Positions 37,301 through 48,544 of a stretch of 64,000 nucleotides of DNA are shown here, in pieces. The notes under the pieces are model-generated. The model was not told the origin of the DNA. It did not search any database and saw only the letters and a list, made by a program, of their open reading frames with translations. Where the stretch lies: contig NC_088798.1 of the NCBI RefSeq assembly GCF_011386835.1, positions 7,998,001-8,062,000 on the forward strand, read 5' to 3'. How positions within the stretch are numbered: position 1 is the first letter of the stretch; each line of letters begins with the position of its first letter. Origin of the DNA: Chrysemys picta bellii (Eukaryota > Chordata > Testudines > Emydidae). The translations under genes were made by a program, and so were the position numbers.

Positions 37301-38080
37301 GAGAGAGATCCTGGTCTGTACACTTTGTAACATAGCACAGTGAGGCACTTGCACACGACAGTGGCAAGCAGTGAAAAAGAACCAACAGAAATAGGCAGGA
37401 GAAATCTATTGAGAGGTCAGTAGGAGACGTAAATTAGATTAATTTAGAGTCCCCTAGATTCACTTCTAACTATCCCTTGTGCCACCAGAATGGTACATAG
37501 GGCTCCTAGCGTGTTAGATCTGCCCTTGGTTTGACTACGAGCGGATGGACTCAATTTGCAAGATGCAAATATTCCCATTTAATTCCAGTTGCCTACAAAA
37601 TACTACATCCCCTGTTCCCAGACTACTCAGTATTGCTACTGGTCAGTGCTTGCCTCCTGCCCATTTTGCCCATAGCTGCTTGACAGCCAGTATGGTACGC
37701 ATTTGAAAGAAAGGACTTTGTGTCTCAAGAAAAAAATTCAGATGCAGCAGAATACAATGCATCGGCCATACAATGATATATTAGGATCTGACATGAAGTA
37801 ACATGATTTACTGTGATACTACAGGATGCAAAGTGCCAGACTATGAAATGAAATTATTGGCTTAGCGATATATTCCAGTAAATTCAAGCTGCATCAACCT
37901 GATCTCCATTTCTAGGAGGCAAAGGTTTGCACACCCGGCAAGGAAATGTCCCATTTTCCTTCTAGACACGGAGAAGTGTGCTTCCTTGGGATTCTTTTAC
38001 CAAAGTGACAGATTAACCCTTTCTGTTACAGTGGGCCAAGACTAATAATGGTGCCCCCTTGACCTTCACTTCACCTTAGG
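34340..38080. other. Intronic sequence, nothing recognised
   Basis: I find no exon or transposon terminus. Short frames (for example 36726-37060) have no motifs. An AG-rich tract lies at 36492-36510. The interval may contain old, unrecognised repeats. Confidence 0.35.
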
Positions 38081-38085
38081 GTGGG

Positions 38086-38268
38086 AGGGATAGCTCAGTG
38101 GTTAGAGCATTGGCCTCCTAAACCCAGGGTTGAGAGTTCAATCCTTGAGGGGGCCATTTAGGGAGCTGGGGTAAAAATCTGTCTGGGGATTAGTCCTGCT
38201 TTGAGCAGGGGTTGGACTAGATGACCTCCTGAGGTCCCTTCCAACCCTGAGAATCTATGATCTAAGTA
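38086..38268 (+). mobile_element. tRNA-derived SINE with CR1-like tail, copy 2
   Basis: Box A-like TAGCTCAGTGGTTAGAGCA (about 38091) and box B-like GGTTGAGAGTTCAATCC (about 38127), then GGGGCCATTTAGGGAGCTGG. The tail GTTGGACTAGATGACCTCC, TGAGGTCCCTTCCAACCC, AATCTATGATCTA matches the CR1 3' end. An A-run follows at 38269-38280. Longer middle region than the copy at 9888, matching the subfamily at 54511. Confidence 0.9.
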
Positions 38269-38329
38269 AAAAAAAAAAAATCCTTTACCCTGGAGTCTCC
38301 TGACCCAAGTTACCAAATCATTATTTCCA

Positions 38330-38440
38330 TAGTGCCAGTAGAGTGGCCATTTTGAAGGCAAGAAAGACAACAAAAAGCATCTCCCTGCCCCAAAGAGCTT
38401 CTAATCTAAACAGGCCACACGGATGGCAAACTAAAGGGGC
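38330..38440 (-). repeat. L3-type LINE 3' fragment, antisense
   Basis: CCTGCCCCAAAGAGCTTCTAA, then TCTAAACAGGCC resembles the reverse complement of the L3/CR1 end (compare sense copy at 60058). Short and diverged. Confidence 0.45.
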
Positions 38441-38639
38441 AGGCATATTTAGGGCATGCTTTCTTAGTTCCATTTATGTGTTTCTCCTTTTCCATTTCCT
38501 AACTCCTGCTCTGGATGGTGGGCAGGACGAGGGTTTTCAAAACCCTTCTGGGAGGAGCATAGCTGAAGGAGAAAGCATTGTGGGGGAGGGAGGCAGGGAA
38601 TGTGTGCATGAGGGTAGCAGGTAAAGATGCACTCTTGAC

Positions 38640-38750
38640 AGCAGAAACAACAAGGAGTCTGGTGGCACCTTAAAGACTAACAGATTTAAGGTGCCACCAG
38701 ACTCCTTGTTGTTTTTGTAGATACAGACTAACACGGCTACCCCCTGATTC
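38640..38750. repeat. Penelope-like terminal hairpin, copy 2
   Basis: AACAACAAGGAGTCTGGTGG and its reverse complement surround an ACTAACAGATTT loop, followed by CAGACTAACACGGCTACCCC. Same architecture as 13245-13440, with a shorter loop. No coding sequence. Confidence 0.65.
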
Positions 38751-38771
38751 TTGACAGCAAGAGACACAGAA

Positions 38772-38928
38772 GTTATGTCTACTCCAGGGGATTTAGGTAA
38801 AGCCTTGCTAGGCTTCAGACCCTGAGCTCCAGGCCAAGCGTTGACAAAACAGCTATTTTAGAGCACTAGGCTGAGCCCCACAAGCCGGGCTGGGAGGCTT
38901 ATGGCTGTGAGCTGTGTAGACTTAGCCC
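38772..38928. repeat. PIF/Harbinger-like MITE, degenerate
   Basis: Left end TTATGTCTACTCCAGGGG; right end GCTGTGTAGACTTAGCCC, inverted relative to the left. The interior shows partly inverted GGCTTCAG/GGGCTGGGAGGC words. No clear target-site duplication. Confidence 0.45.
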
Positions 38929-39214
38929 TAGTGAGTTGGATAGCTTCTGGCAGTCCTGCCACGGTGTCAGTTAAACATGCCCTGAGCTCCCCCAAGCTGC
39001 CTGAGTCTTTCTTACACTGAGACTCTCACTGGTGCTCAGACCAGATTTAAATGTGACCTGGTGAAAAAAAACCCACAAGGCGTCAGAGCCGTGTCAAGGA
39101 TCCCCACACAATGGTGCTAGCACAGGAGAGACTGTTTAGCCAGAGTTCTGTACTGCAGACAAGGGCAGTTAGTCACGAGGCTTGTGAAATGCATACAGGC
39201 CCTGGTCGTTGGCA

Positions 39215-39300
39215 GGTGGGGTCAAACCTGGGACCTTTGAAGCTTAGCGTATGAGCCTCTACTGCATAAGCTAAAAGCCACCTGGCTCTTAGTCGAGGCT
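39215..39300 (-). repeat. tRNA-like element, antisense
   Basis: On the minus strand this reads a D-arm/anticodon-like TTATGCAGTAGAGGCTCATA, then a box B-like GGTCCCAGGTTTGACCCCAC. It resembles a tRNA pseudogene or the head of a pol III SINE. I cannot fold a full cloverleaf with confidence. Confidence 0.4.
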
Positions 39301-41887
39301 GTCGCAGACTCATCAATCTCTGACTGGGCTAGGTGCCACTAGAGGGGACAGAGCACCACACCAAGCAGGCCTGGGTTACACCTGGACACAGTAAAGGGAT
39401 GTGAAGAGAGATGAATGGCGAGGGAGGCAGGGATTAGGAAGGTGAGGGCATGGAGACTGAATTGAGGGTTTCTGAGTAAAACAGACAACCAAGACTGAGA
39501 GAAACAAAAACAAAGAGTTTAAGGGAAATTGGCTATGCAACCTCCCTCTCTCAGCGGTGGTTGTTTCCTTCATTTGCTGTTGTTTCAGGCCTTGGCAGCT
39601 ACAGCCCAGCCCCTCCCTACATCAGATGATGTCTGCACCCAGATTCACATTCCATCTAATCTGTGGGATTAGCCTGCTATATCTGCATGGTACAGGTTGT
39701 ATATGTAATCGCTTCAAACTATCCAGGAGAAATCTGTAAACCAGGCAAAACGGCCATGTACTGAATGCACTGGGTTTGGATTCAGATCTTAAACTGAAAT
39801 ATCGAACTCTGCCAAAATGTCTAACAAGATTTCTAAAATAACTTCTCTCTCACTCCAGGAACTTAACTATCAAGGGATACTATTTCTTCCACAAAAATTT
39901 CCAAAGCTAAAGCTAATATTTCATTTTACTTTTGGCAATGTCAGAAACAATGTCGAATGGAACTTGAAATGCACTCCATTTCTGGGGGGGAGAGGGGGGA
40001 GCTGTGATTTCCCATCACTCCTTATGACACTAATTATACACACAAGGCAACTTCATCTGCACGGAGCAGAATGGCTCAATGCACGGTGGCGTTCACTCAG
40101 CTCAGATCCTTGCATTGCTGAGCGAGTCAAGCGTGCATTGTAACTGCAGTCACAGCAAGTTTCTGATGGGCTTCTCCAAGACTGGCTTGCTTTCTTCTCC
40201 CCCCCGCCCCTCAACTCCCACTCTTCTTCCCAAAGCATAAAGTCTTTCTGGAAGACCATCAGAGAAGACTTCCATCTAGTTCCTTCATCAGCCTACATTT
40301 GCCACCTCTTCTGCACATTTTGCTCCTTTCCTGTTTAATAATATTTCATCACCATAATAAAATAATATTTATAAAGCACCCCCCTAGCAGCGTGGTTCAG
40401 CCCTGACCTAGCAGGGGCAACACAAACAGTTACACATAGCATCAAACTAAGTCATACAGCATCCAATTATAAATACACACTAATTAATAAATACCAAGTG
40501 CCCTATAATCTCCTATATTGGCTACTCCAGCATAGGAGACGGAGACGCTCTCTGAACCTCCATTCAGTGAGTCTTAGGCACTGTTCTGGCAGGTGAAGGG
40601 TATTGCCTTGCAGAAGGGGTCCAGTCCCCATATTAGCAGATCTCATGGGATCCATGAAAGTGTAGGATCAGCATGAAGACAAGGGTCCTTCCTGGCAGCA
40701 CAGCTCCAGCAGGAGCATGCTGTTGTGAATATCACGGCTAGTCAGTTCCCTAGGAGTGCACCTGATAGAGGAGGGATTTGAAATGCAGAGCAGGAAAAAA
40801 AGAAGTGTGAGTCCTGATTTATCCACATTGGTTCCACTGGGTTCTGGGAGGGAAGGTGCTGCAGAGAACTATTGTCTCCAGCCTGGGAGCCCCTGGAGAG
40901 AGGGTTCCTCAGAGGTATAGAAAGGGAAGGAAACGTGTAATGGAGATAGTTCTCTTCCCCACAACATACACCAGGATTCTGTCCCCATCCATCTGTGGAG
41001 CAGATGAGACCACAGAAGCCTAACTAGCTAAACTAAATAATAATAATAATTAATAATAACAACAACTAAACAGATCAGTATCATTAAGCAGGGGGAAGGG
41101 GTCCAGCACTGAGGCCAACAGGGATTAAAAGAGAAGACGCTCCTGAGGCGGAAATGTTAGATTGATGTGGGTGTCTACGAAGCAACTCTACATCCTAGTG
41201 GACTACAGCAAAAGTTCCAGCATCTGCTAACCTATGGAACAATAGCTCCCTTGAGAGGTGCAGGAGACACACCACAGTGAGGGCCACAGGGAGAAGGTCT
41301 TGAACCTATATCGGTCCCTCCTTATTAAGGCCTTTACAAATCAACAGGGCCAGTCACAAATCCATCTGCTGCATTGTAAGCAGCCAGCATAATGAGCGGC
41401 AACTGATGTGACTTACTTGATATACCGGCCAGTTCCTCAGCTGATACAGTAAATCAGCGTAGCGCCATTGATTTACACTAGCCAAGAATCCAGCCCACGG
41501 ATTGCCTTCGATATTGGGGCCCCATTGCAATCCCTGGGCATCGTTACTAAAATATTTTAAGCCTATACAACGAAATTACATGAAAACACACTGGGATTAT
41601 TTTTACCCAGAATCCTCAGATTCCAACCCTTTGCAAACATGAGCTGGGCAATTTTCATTCTGTTTTTATCGGTGCTGCTTTGTGCACGTCAGCCACCGAA
41701 AGCTCTGCTCCTCAGAACAACGCCTTCAGACAAGTAGACTGTTTCTTATAATTAAACAGCGCTACCAGGACCACAGTGCGCTGGCCCGAGATGCTGAAAG
41801 GAGCAGAGGCCAAGGAAAAAGAGCCCGGGAGAGAGACACCTCCATCTCTGGGTTTTTATTCCAAATAGTGACTTTGCAGACACTCAC
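39301..41887. other. Intronic sequence, nothing recognised
   Basis: Includes an AAT-rich trinucleotide tract at about 41035-41065. No transposon ends or extra exons that I can support. Confidence 0.4.
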
Positions 41888-41977
41888 CTTGGCATACAAA
41901 GGAAGAGGGAGTTTCTCCAGGGTGGACACGGGCAGTGATGAACACCACTTTCTGCTCAGCTCCAGACCGCAGGTTTA
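41888..41977 (-). CDS. AGBL4: AGBL4 exon encoding the HPGE zinc-ligand region (cytosolic carboxypeptidase 6)
   Basis: This 90-bp exon is open on the minus strand, preceded by a long T run plus GCAG acceptor and followed by a GTGAGTG donor. The translation includes NLRSGAEQKVVFITARVHPG, then ETPSSFVCQ. The HPGE motif supplies the zinc ligands His (codon at 41922-41924) and Glu (41913-41915) of M14 peptidases, which hydrolyse C-terminal or branched glutamates, in CCP6 mainly on tubulin and related substrates. It begins with two bases of a codon and ends with one G that completes a glycine with the first two bases of the exon at 4253-4367, so the pair joins in phase. No damage is visible. AGBL4 is favoured over other paralogues by recalled sequence similarity, not by a search. 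Confidence 0.93.
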
Positions 41978-43887
41978 CTGCAAAAAAAAAAAAAGACAAA
42001 GATCCTTAAGTTGGGTCCCCTATGCAGGACGCAAAGGACCATTAATATTAAAGCGTATCCTTTTATTAAAATTGTTCATACATTATACATGGGTATAATC
42101 CATAATTAAAGGAAGCAGCATTGCTATCTATTCATATCATGGCCTATGAAAGACGGTGCAACAGCAAGGATTGCAAGTCTAATGACACAAAGCCCAGGCT
42201 GCAACAACCAAGTTAGTTTCCTTTTTAAAAACAAGATTTACTACAGTGAGTTTAACTGCATTGTAATCGCTCGCTCACTTGTGATAAATGTCCTCCTGGG
42301 GCGACAAGAAAAGCGGTGGGGTTCCATTTCCATTCACATTGTAAAGCCAATTGCATCCTGCATTACACTTGATACAAGATTTAGCATAGTGCCAAATAAA
42401 GGTAAGGTGCTGGCAAATGCCTTTTATTAGCATGCTTTCTTTTTCACTATTTTGGCCTGGTTCTGCCTCTGTCAAAACATAGGCCAGAGATATTCAAAGT
42501 CAGCAAGGTATGCAAAACAAACGAGGATTAAATGCACTGAGGAACACTGGAGAGAATAATCATTTTATAGAAACCACTTCACCCTGCACTGAAATGCAGT
42601 CACCTCTGGGGTGGAACATGACAGCTATTTAACAGCACACGGCACAACAGTTTGTAGGGATGAAAATTTTACTGTATCCATTTGAAATTACAGAAAGGTG
42701 GGAGGGAGCTTTAGTAGTTGGAATGTAACCAGGAATTTAGCCAGGACTCTAAGGTTAACATCTAACAATTCAACCCTATGTTGGGATAAAAAAATAAAAT
42801 ACTTCAAACTATATTGTCCTGTCTGTCTATTAAAACTGTAAACTCTATGGGGCAGAGGGCATGGTTTCTTCAGTTTGCCACAGGGAAAGTGCTTACAAAC
42901 AGGCAATAAAAAATACACTCTTGCAAAAAGGACCATGGGAATTGTAATGACCATATGAGGTCAGGACCTCAGGTATACATCTCATCTGGATCTAAAACAC
43001 TCAAGAGGGGTAACACTAAAACCAGCAAGACAAAATTGTGACAGACATCTCTATTTTCAGTTTAATCCCTTTCAAATAGACAAAAAGTTTTAAAATATAA
43101 AACAAATCAATCTAAAATTCACAATGAACTTTTAATTACTCACACACACAGGATTACAGGATGTACATACACACACAGGGAGAGAAATATGGCTCTTTTA
43201 ATAGCAAGCAAATTGTGAACGCTGATTTTTTTTTTCCTCGTTTAGACATTCTAATCCCAGCCAGTGGCAAATCTAAACCCACGATGACAAAAAAAAAAAA
43301 TCATAATCAATACGTTTTCAGTTCTTCTCTGGAGGCAATTGGACCAGAGACCATAGCAGGATTCTTTTATATTTCTTTAGTCCCTCTAAATGTCCTACAG
43401 CTGTTCAGCCTGCAACCCAGCGATTTATTCAGTCTTTGATACGCTAAATTCACTCCTCTCTGGTGTGTGTTTGAGCCCCAGAGGCAGAGAAATATAAGAA
43501 AGAATGTCTCTGACAAACGTAGCAGCTGGTGGGGTCAACCCTGTCTGCTGAAGAAAAGTGGGGGGCAGGAGAAAAGAACGCAGAAGGGGTCCAGCTAGAA
43601 CCTGATGACCACCCCGTATCATTAGCATTAACACTGAGTAATGCAGGAGGAAGGAGATAAATCAGCCCCCAACAACGTCAAGTGAAAAGAGAAGCCTGGG
43701 ATGTCTCCTGTAACTAGAGCTGCATTTTCTTCTATTAAAAAAAAAAATGTCTAGCATTAAAGGGGCAGCTGGTCAACACGGTATATACGACCAAGGCTAA
43801 TCACACAAAAATGATGTTGACAATTTACGCCAGTTAAGACGCCACCCCATGTTTTTGAGATGACATATATAATACTTTATAATATAG

Positions 43888-43927
<40 letters not shown>

Positions 43928-45180
43928 TCTCTCTTTATAATTATTAAGATTAGTAGATAATTAATTTTCCTCTAATGCTGGAAAGATTCTTCCCCATTTA
44001 GGGCCTGATCCAAAGCCCACTGAACGCAATAGAGACATTGCATTGATTTCCATGGGTTTTAGCTCAGTCCCTACATTCAAGCCCCATCACTCCTCCTCCA
44101 TACACATCAGTACAGCGTGAGCTGCAAAGGATGGGTTAATTCCTTACTACATAGAATCTGGTAAATAATTTCTTGAAATATATTTATCACTGGGAATATA
44201 TACTTACACATTTTCATATTAATTTCTATACAGATTTTCGCTCATTTTATAATTAAATTGTCAAGAGCAAGAACATATTAAAAAAAGCCCTCACTTGTGA
44301 GCTTAATAATACCTTAGAGTACTCAGAGAAAGCACTTTTTAAAACCAATGTACTTATTTTATTTGTGCTGTTTATCACTGTTAGGTGTCTGGTTAGTTTA
44401 GTTTTGTTTACAGTCTGTTTCACTCCCCATTGTTTGGGTTGCAGAATCTGCAGGAAAACATCTAAACCGAAATCCCACCGCCCTCCCACTAGAAAGTCAT
44501 GACATTATCGGTTATAAACATTTTTCTTAAAAAGTACATTTGGGAAGATTGTCTTTAAAAGTAACTTTTGAGCCTAAGCATATTGGTATTGTCTTTTAAT
44601 ACCAGTTAGCGGTGGAAAGCACAATTCTCTGTTTAGCAGATCCATCACAAGATGTGGGATCACCTATGCTGCCGTCTAGGCATGCCTGAACCCTAACCTG
44701 GAAGAGACAGGTTGACTGGGGGACATGAGTTCAGAATCCATTGGCCCGTTCAATAGTTCAGCTTCCCTGCAGAGGCTGGCAATCAGGGGACCAATTAGGG
44801 TTGATGTGGACACCTGTCCACAGGTTATTGGACTACGAGCACCATACTTTTTTTCATATTGTCCATCAAACAGCTGTCAGATAGCAAAGACAAGAGACTG
44901 GATCCAATGTTTGGGTTCAGACCTAACACTCATCGTCTTGAGAATTTCAGGTTGGGATCTGAACTTTATATAACCGAGGCCCATATCTAATAACAGCTTT
45001 AATTCTTTTCTGATCTTGGGTTGGAATCAGAGCAGCAATTTACACCTGAAAAATCTCACTGTAGATCAGTGCTATCCCAGAGCACTCCCTTGTGGCTTGG
45101 GGTGGCCCTGTAGATCTTTAAAGGAACCCTCCTGGCCCCAGGTCCTTAAAAGGAGCAATGCAACAATGGTTTGGGATGGC
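41978..45180. other. Intron upstream of the HPGE exon, mostly unassigned
   Basis: I looked on the minus strand for the preceding AGBL4 exon (expected to encode an L-D-L-L-T-I-T-S-P-like end) and did not find it. A short L3-like word sits near 42831-42875. Otherwise nothing recognised. Confidence 0.4.
43888..43925. repeat. (CA)n microsatellite
   Basis: About 18 CA units, preceded by TATAGATA and followed by a CTTTCTCTC stretch. Confidence 0.95.
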
Positions 45181-45186
45181 CCTATA

Positions 45187-45217
45187 CCAGGGGTCGGCAA
45201 CGTTCGGCACGCGGCTC
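45187..45217 (+). repeat. hAT-like terminal fragment (CAGGGGTCGGCAACG), first copy
   Basis: It shares at least 30 of 31 bases with the start of the element at 45395, in the same orientation and about 208 bp upstream, then diverges immediately. It looks like an isolated terminus; the rest of its element is not visible. Confidence 0.6.
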
Positions 45218-45394
45218 GTGCTGTATTGGGGATTGGTAATGTGATACATGTGTAACAGAGTACTGGCCCTTTAAGGCCAGAGAAGGTAGTTACCCTGTTC
45301 CATGTCTCCAAGCAAGCAATTGAAGCAATCATTGGGAGAGAGAGGAATGTGGTCTGGGGAAGAGTGAGTGTATGGGAGAGGGAAGGTATAGGGC

Positions 45395-45640
45395 AGGGGT
45401 CGGCAACGTTCGGCACACGGCTCGCCAGGGTAAGCACCCTAGCGGGCCAGGCCAGTTTATTTACCTGCTGATGCAGCAGGTTCGGCTGATCGCGGCCCCC
45501 ACTGGCCGCGGTTCGCCGTCCCGGGCCAATGGGGGCAGTGGGAAGCCGCAGCCAGCACATCCCTCGGCCCGCGCCACTTCCCGAGGCCCCCATTGGCCCA
45601 GGACGGCGAACTGCGGTGAGTGGGGGCCGCGATCGGGGGA
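45395..45640 (+). mobile_element. GC-rich hAT-like element, truncated at right
   Basis: Left terminus CAGGGGTCGGCAACGTTCGG. The interior is a GC-rich inverted repeat: CCACTGGCCGCGGTTCGCCG is echoed in reverse near 45590-45625. No right terminus is seen; the sequence ends at about 45640 where the flank shared with 33845 begins. I infer loss of the right half. Confidence 0.65.
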
Positions 45641-46590
45641 AATCTGAACAATTCTCCGTTTAATTTCATTGGAGATTTTGCTTCTCAGCTGGGAAGGATC
45701 AAGGGGGACATCCTCACAAAGAACATAAGAACGGACACACTGGGTCAGACCAAAGTCCATCTAGCCCAGTATCCTGTCTTCTGACAGTGGCCAATGGTAG
45801 GTGCCCCAAAGGGAATGAACAGACAGGTTATCATCAAGTGATCCATCCCCTGTCACCCAATCCCAGCTTCTGGCAAACAGAGGCTAGGGACACCATTCCT
45901 GCCCATCCTGGCTAATAGCCATTGATGGACCTATCTTCTATGAATCTATCTAGCTCCCTTTTGAACCCCATTATAGTATTGGCCTTCACAACACCCTCTG
46001 GCAAGGAGTTCCAGAGGTTGACAGTGTGTTGCATTAAAAATAACTTTCTTGTGTTTGTTTTAAATCTGCTACCTATTAATTTCATTTGGTGGCCCCTCGT
46101 TCTTGTATTATGAGAAGGAGTAAATAACACTTCCTTATTTACTTTCTGTATACCACTCATGATTTTATAGACCTGTATTATATCCCCCTTAGTCTCCTCT
46201 TTTCCAAGCTGAAAAGTCCCAGTCTTATTAATCTCTCCACATACGGAAGCCGTTCTATACTCCTAATCATTTTTGTTGCCCTTTTCTGAACATTTTCCAA
46301 TTCCAATATATATATTTTTTGAGATGGGGCAACCAAATCTGCATGCAGTATTCAAGGTGTGGGCGTACTGTGGATTTATATAGAGGCAATATGATATTTT
46401 CTGTCTTATTATCTATCCCTTTCTTGATGATTCCCAACATTCTGTTCACTTTTTTGACTGCCGCTGCACATTGAGTGGATGATTTCAGAGAACTATCCAC
46501 AACGACTCCAAGATCTCTTTCTTGAGTGGTAACAGCTAATTTAGACCCCATCGTTGTATATGTATAGTTAGGATTATGTTTTCGTAGATC
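45639..46590 (-). mobile_element. CR1 LINE 3' part, antisense, with shared downstream flank
   Basis: From 46590 down to about 45912 the minus strand encodes the CR1 ORF2 C-terminal region; the 3' UTR follows to about 45722 (CATAAGAACGGACACACTGG on the plus strand). The first ~80 bp (45639-45721) match 33845-33927. The element is 5' truncated, so RT motif A and earlier parts are absent. Confidence 0.85.
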
Positions 46591-46611
46591 TGTGGAAGAA
46601 AAGCAATACAT
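45912..46611 (-). pseudogene. CR1 ORF2 C-terminal remnant
   Basis: Two minus-strand frames cover it. The upstream frame (46611-46267) contains LAVTTQERDLGVVVDSSLKS, then [19 protein letters not shown], the CR1 RT thumb pattern. The downstream frame (46160-45912) reads TRTRGHQMKLIGSRF and NLWNSLPEGVV, the usual CR1 C-terminus. A frameshift and lost sequence separate them. It is an inactive LINE, not a host gene. Confidence 0.85.
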
Positions 46612-48055
46612 GCCTTATTATTAGAGATGGCCCCTCAAAATCAAGGCTGAGGTGCATTGGTGGGACACGGTGGGAAAGTTCACAGTGCCACTGCCCATGC
46701 TTTACCTCTTCCATAGAAAAGCAGAAGTCTGCAGTTACCAGGGCTTTGAATCTTTCATCAGACCGAAATTCACATTTCAATTAAAGACATGTGTATATAT
46801 TTTTGCGTAACCTTTTTGAAACATGGGCTGTTGACAAAATAACTAATAAGAACAGATACTACGTTTGCGCCACAGCTCATAGAGAGTCTTTGAGTCTCCA
46901 GTACTTTGAAGTATAAGCTGGGCTGTTGCAAGTGTTTTGTACTCAAAATATGGTTAGTTGGAAACATCACTAAGGTCTCCCTGGAGTGAATAAAACCTCA
47001 TCACAGAAAGAAAAGTCTATTCCAAAGCACACCACTGTATTACATTTCACTCCACCGTCCCTGAGTCCAACAGAACTACTGTAACATCTGTGTTGAAAGT
47101 TAACGCTGATCTTATTGTTGTCCTGACTGCCTGGTCTCTACCTCATTAAACTACTTTAACAGCATATACTGTACTCTGGTGTTTCCTGAGAAACCAGATT
47201 AGCACCTAATTCAATTTATATTTTTGTTATTTCTGGTCGCAAATGTCATTTCAGGTAGGATTGCGTGTCTCAGCAACACTCTCAGCAAGAGAAAGCAATT
47301 TTGGCCACCCTTGAGTCCCTTTGGGCTTGGTAGGGCCAAGGACGCGCAAGCACGTTGTGCCTGTTCATACTTTGTTCGGAGGCCTCCTCCCACCAGCTTC
47401 TTTCCTGACATATTGGCCGAACTGTGTAAAGAAACCTGCTGCTATGGGCTGCATTAGCTGAAAATGATCCTACTTGGACTGCAGACACACACATGCAAGG
47501 ACTGAACCAAGCTTTTGAAAGGACTGCTGCCAGCATTTTTGCTTTTCTATTCTCTGTTGAAGGAAGTGGCGTTCTAGGTATCAAGCCTGGAAACGGGGCA
47601 TCTATCAACGTGCAGTTCAGTTCCTCAACCACAAACAGTTACTCCTGGTGGTCAGCCAAGCTAAGTAGAAGCTTAAGGGTGCCTCCACCCCACTGTCCAT
47701 TTTCTCCAGGTTCACCTGCTGTTCTGGTGTCTTTATCTCTATTCCTAGAACAAATCAAAATAGCAGCAAAACCTTCCCATTGTCTCATGACAATTTCAGT
47801 ATGGCCTGCTTCCCGTCAGGCCCCAAATACCATGGCATCTCATACTTTTTCAGGACTTCTGCCCACACCTGGAATGCAGGAGAGCCTAGGCTCATGCTGA
47901 TGAAAAAACTATTTTATAAAAAGTAAATTGAATGTCTATAAACCCTCCCCTTCCCCAAACTCTCCTCACCACTCGAAAGGTTACGTTTCAGTTCTGGAGA
48001 CGCTGGCGATCTCTTGTTTTCATTACAATAGATTGGCCTACCGGTGTGTACTTTC
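46600..48055. other. Intronic sequence, nothing recognised
   Basis: A 135-codon plus-strand frame (47493-47900) has no domain I recognise and lies in a region without splice-site support. No transposon termini seen. Confidence 0.4.
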
Positions 48056-48057
48056 AC

Positions 48058-48255
48058 CTAAGAGAGACAAGCTGGGTGAGGCAATAGCTTTTATTGGACC
48101 AGCTTCTGTTGGTGACAGAGATGAGTGACCTGAAGAGGAGCTCTGTGTGGCTCAAAAGCTTGTCTCCCTCAGCAACAAAAGTTGGTCCAATAAAAGCTAT
48201 TACCTCACCCACCTTGTGTCTCTAACATCCTGGGACCAACACAGCTACGACACTG
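48058..48255. repeat. Penelope-like terminal hairpin, copy 3 (second motif type)
   Basis: The arms (AGACAAGCTGGGTGAGGC... and its inverted counterpart ...ACCTCACCCACCTTGTGTCT) are about 40 bp, and include GCTTTTATTGGACCA in inverse orientation. A CCTGGGACCAACACAGCTAC tail follows. A fragment of this second type recurs at 61425-61560. Placing it with Penelope-like elements is by analogy with the 13245 and 38640 copies. Confidence 0.55.
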
Positions 48256-48359
48256 TCCAACCTAATTCCTAGAAATGGTACCAAGCTACAAAGCATGGAT
48301 TTTGACCCATCCTCTCCAAAGTTTAGGTGCAGCATTTTCGTCCAGAGCGCTCTTAGCTT

Positions 48360-48490
48360 ACTATGGCCCTGATTCAGCAATCCGTTTAAGCCTATCAGCA
48401 TGTTCTGAAGTTCCCTTGAATTCAAAGGCACTTAAGTATGTTTTGAATTTAAGCATGTGCTTAAATGCTTTGCTGAATTGGGGCTGCACA
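48360..48490. repeat. Palindromic GCCCTGATTCAGCAAT-type repeat
   Basis: GGCCCTGATTCAGCAATCCG at left is inverted near 48470-48485 (GCTGAATTGGGGCTGC), and AAGCATGTGCTTAAATGC sits near the fold. A turtle-abundant hairpin family, probably MITE-like. No coding frame. Confidence 0.55.
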
Positions 48491-48544
48491 GAAAAAACTC
48501 TCTCTGAGATCATTATTGCAACATCATTTTAATCTTGGGAGAGA

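Larger units (their letters stand above)
4368..41887 (-). other. AGBL4: AGBL4 intron (phase 1), about 37.5 kb
   Basis: It is bounded on the minus strand by a GTGAGTG donor directly below 41888 and a pyrimidine-containing tract ending in AG at 4369-4368. It splits a glycine codon after its first base. Most of the interpretable content is transposable elements of several ages, listed separately. No other AGBL4 exon was seen inside it, and none is expected if the two exons are adjacent in the transcript. Confidence 0.82.

Noticed and set aside
41682..42098. 138-codon plus-strand open frame over the HPGE exon
   Set aside because: It is the antisense shadow of the AGBL4 exon and its flanks; the minus strand carries the catalytic motif and the splice sites.
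47493..47900. 135-codon plus-strand open frame near 47.5 kb
   Set aside because: No domain or paralogue recognised, no splice support; kept as unassigned intronic DNA.
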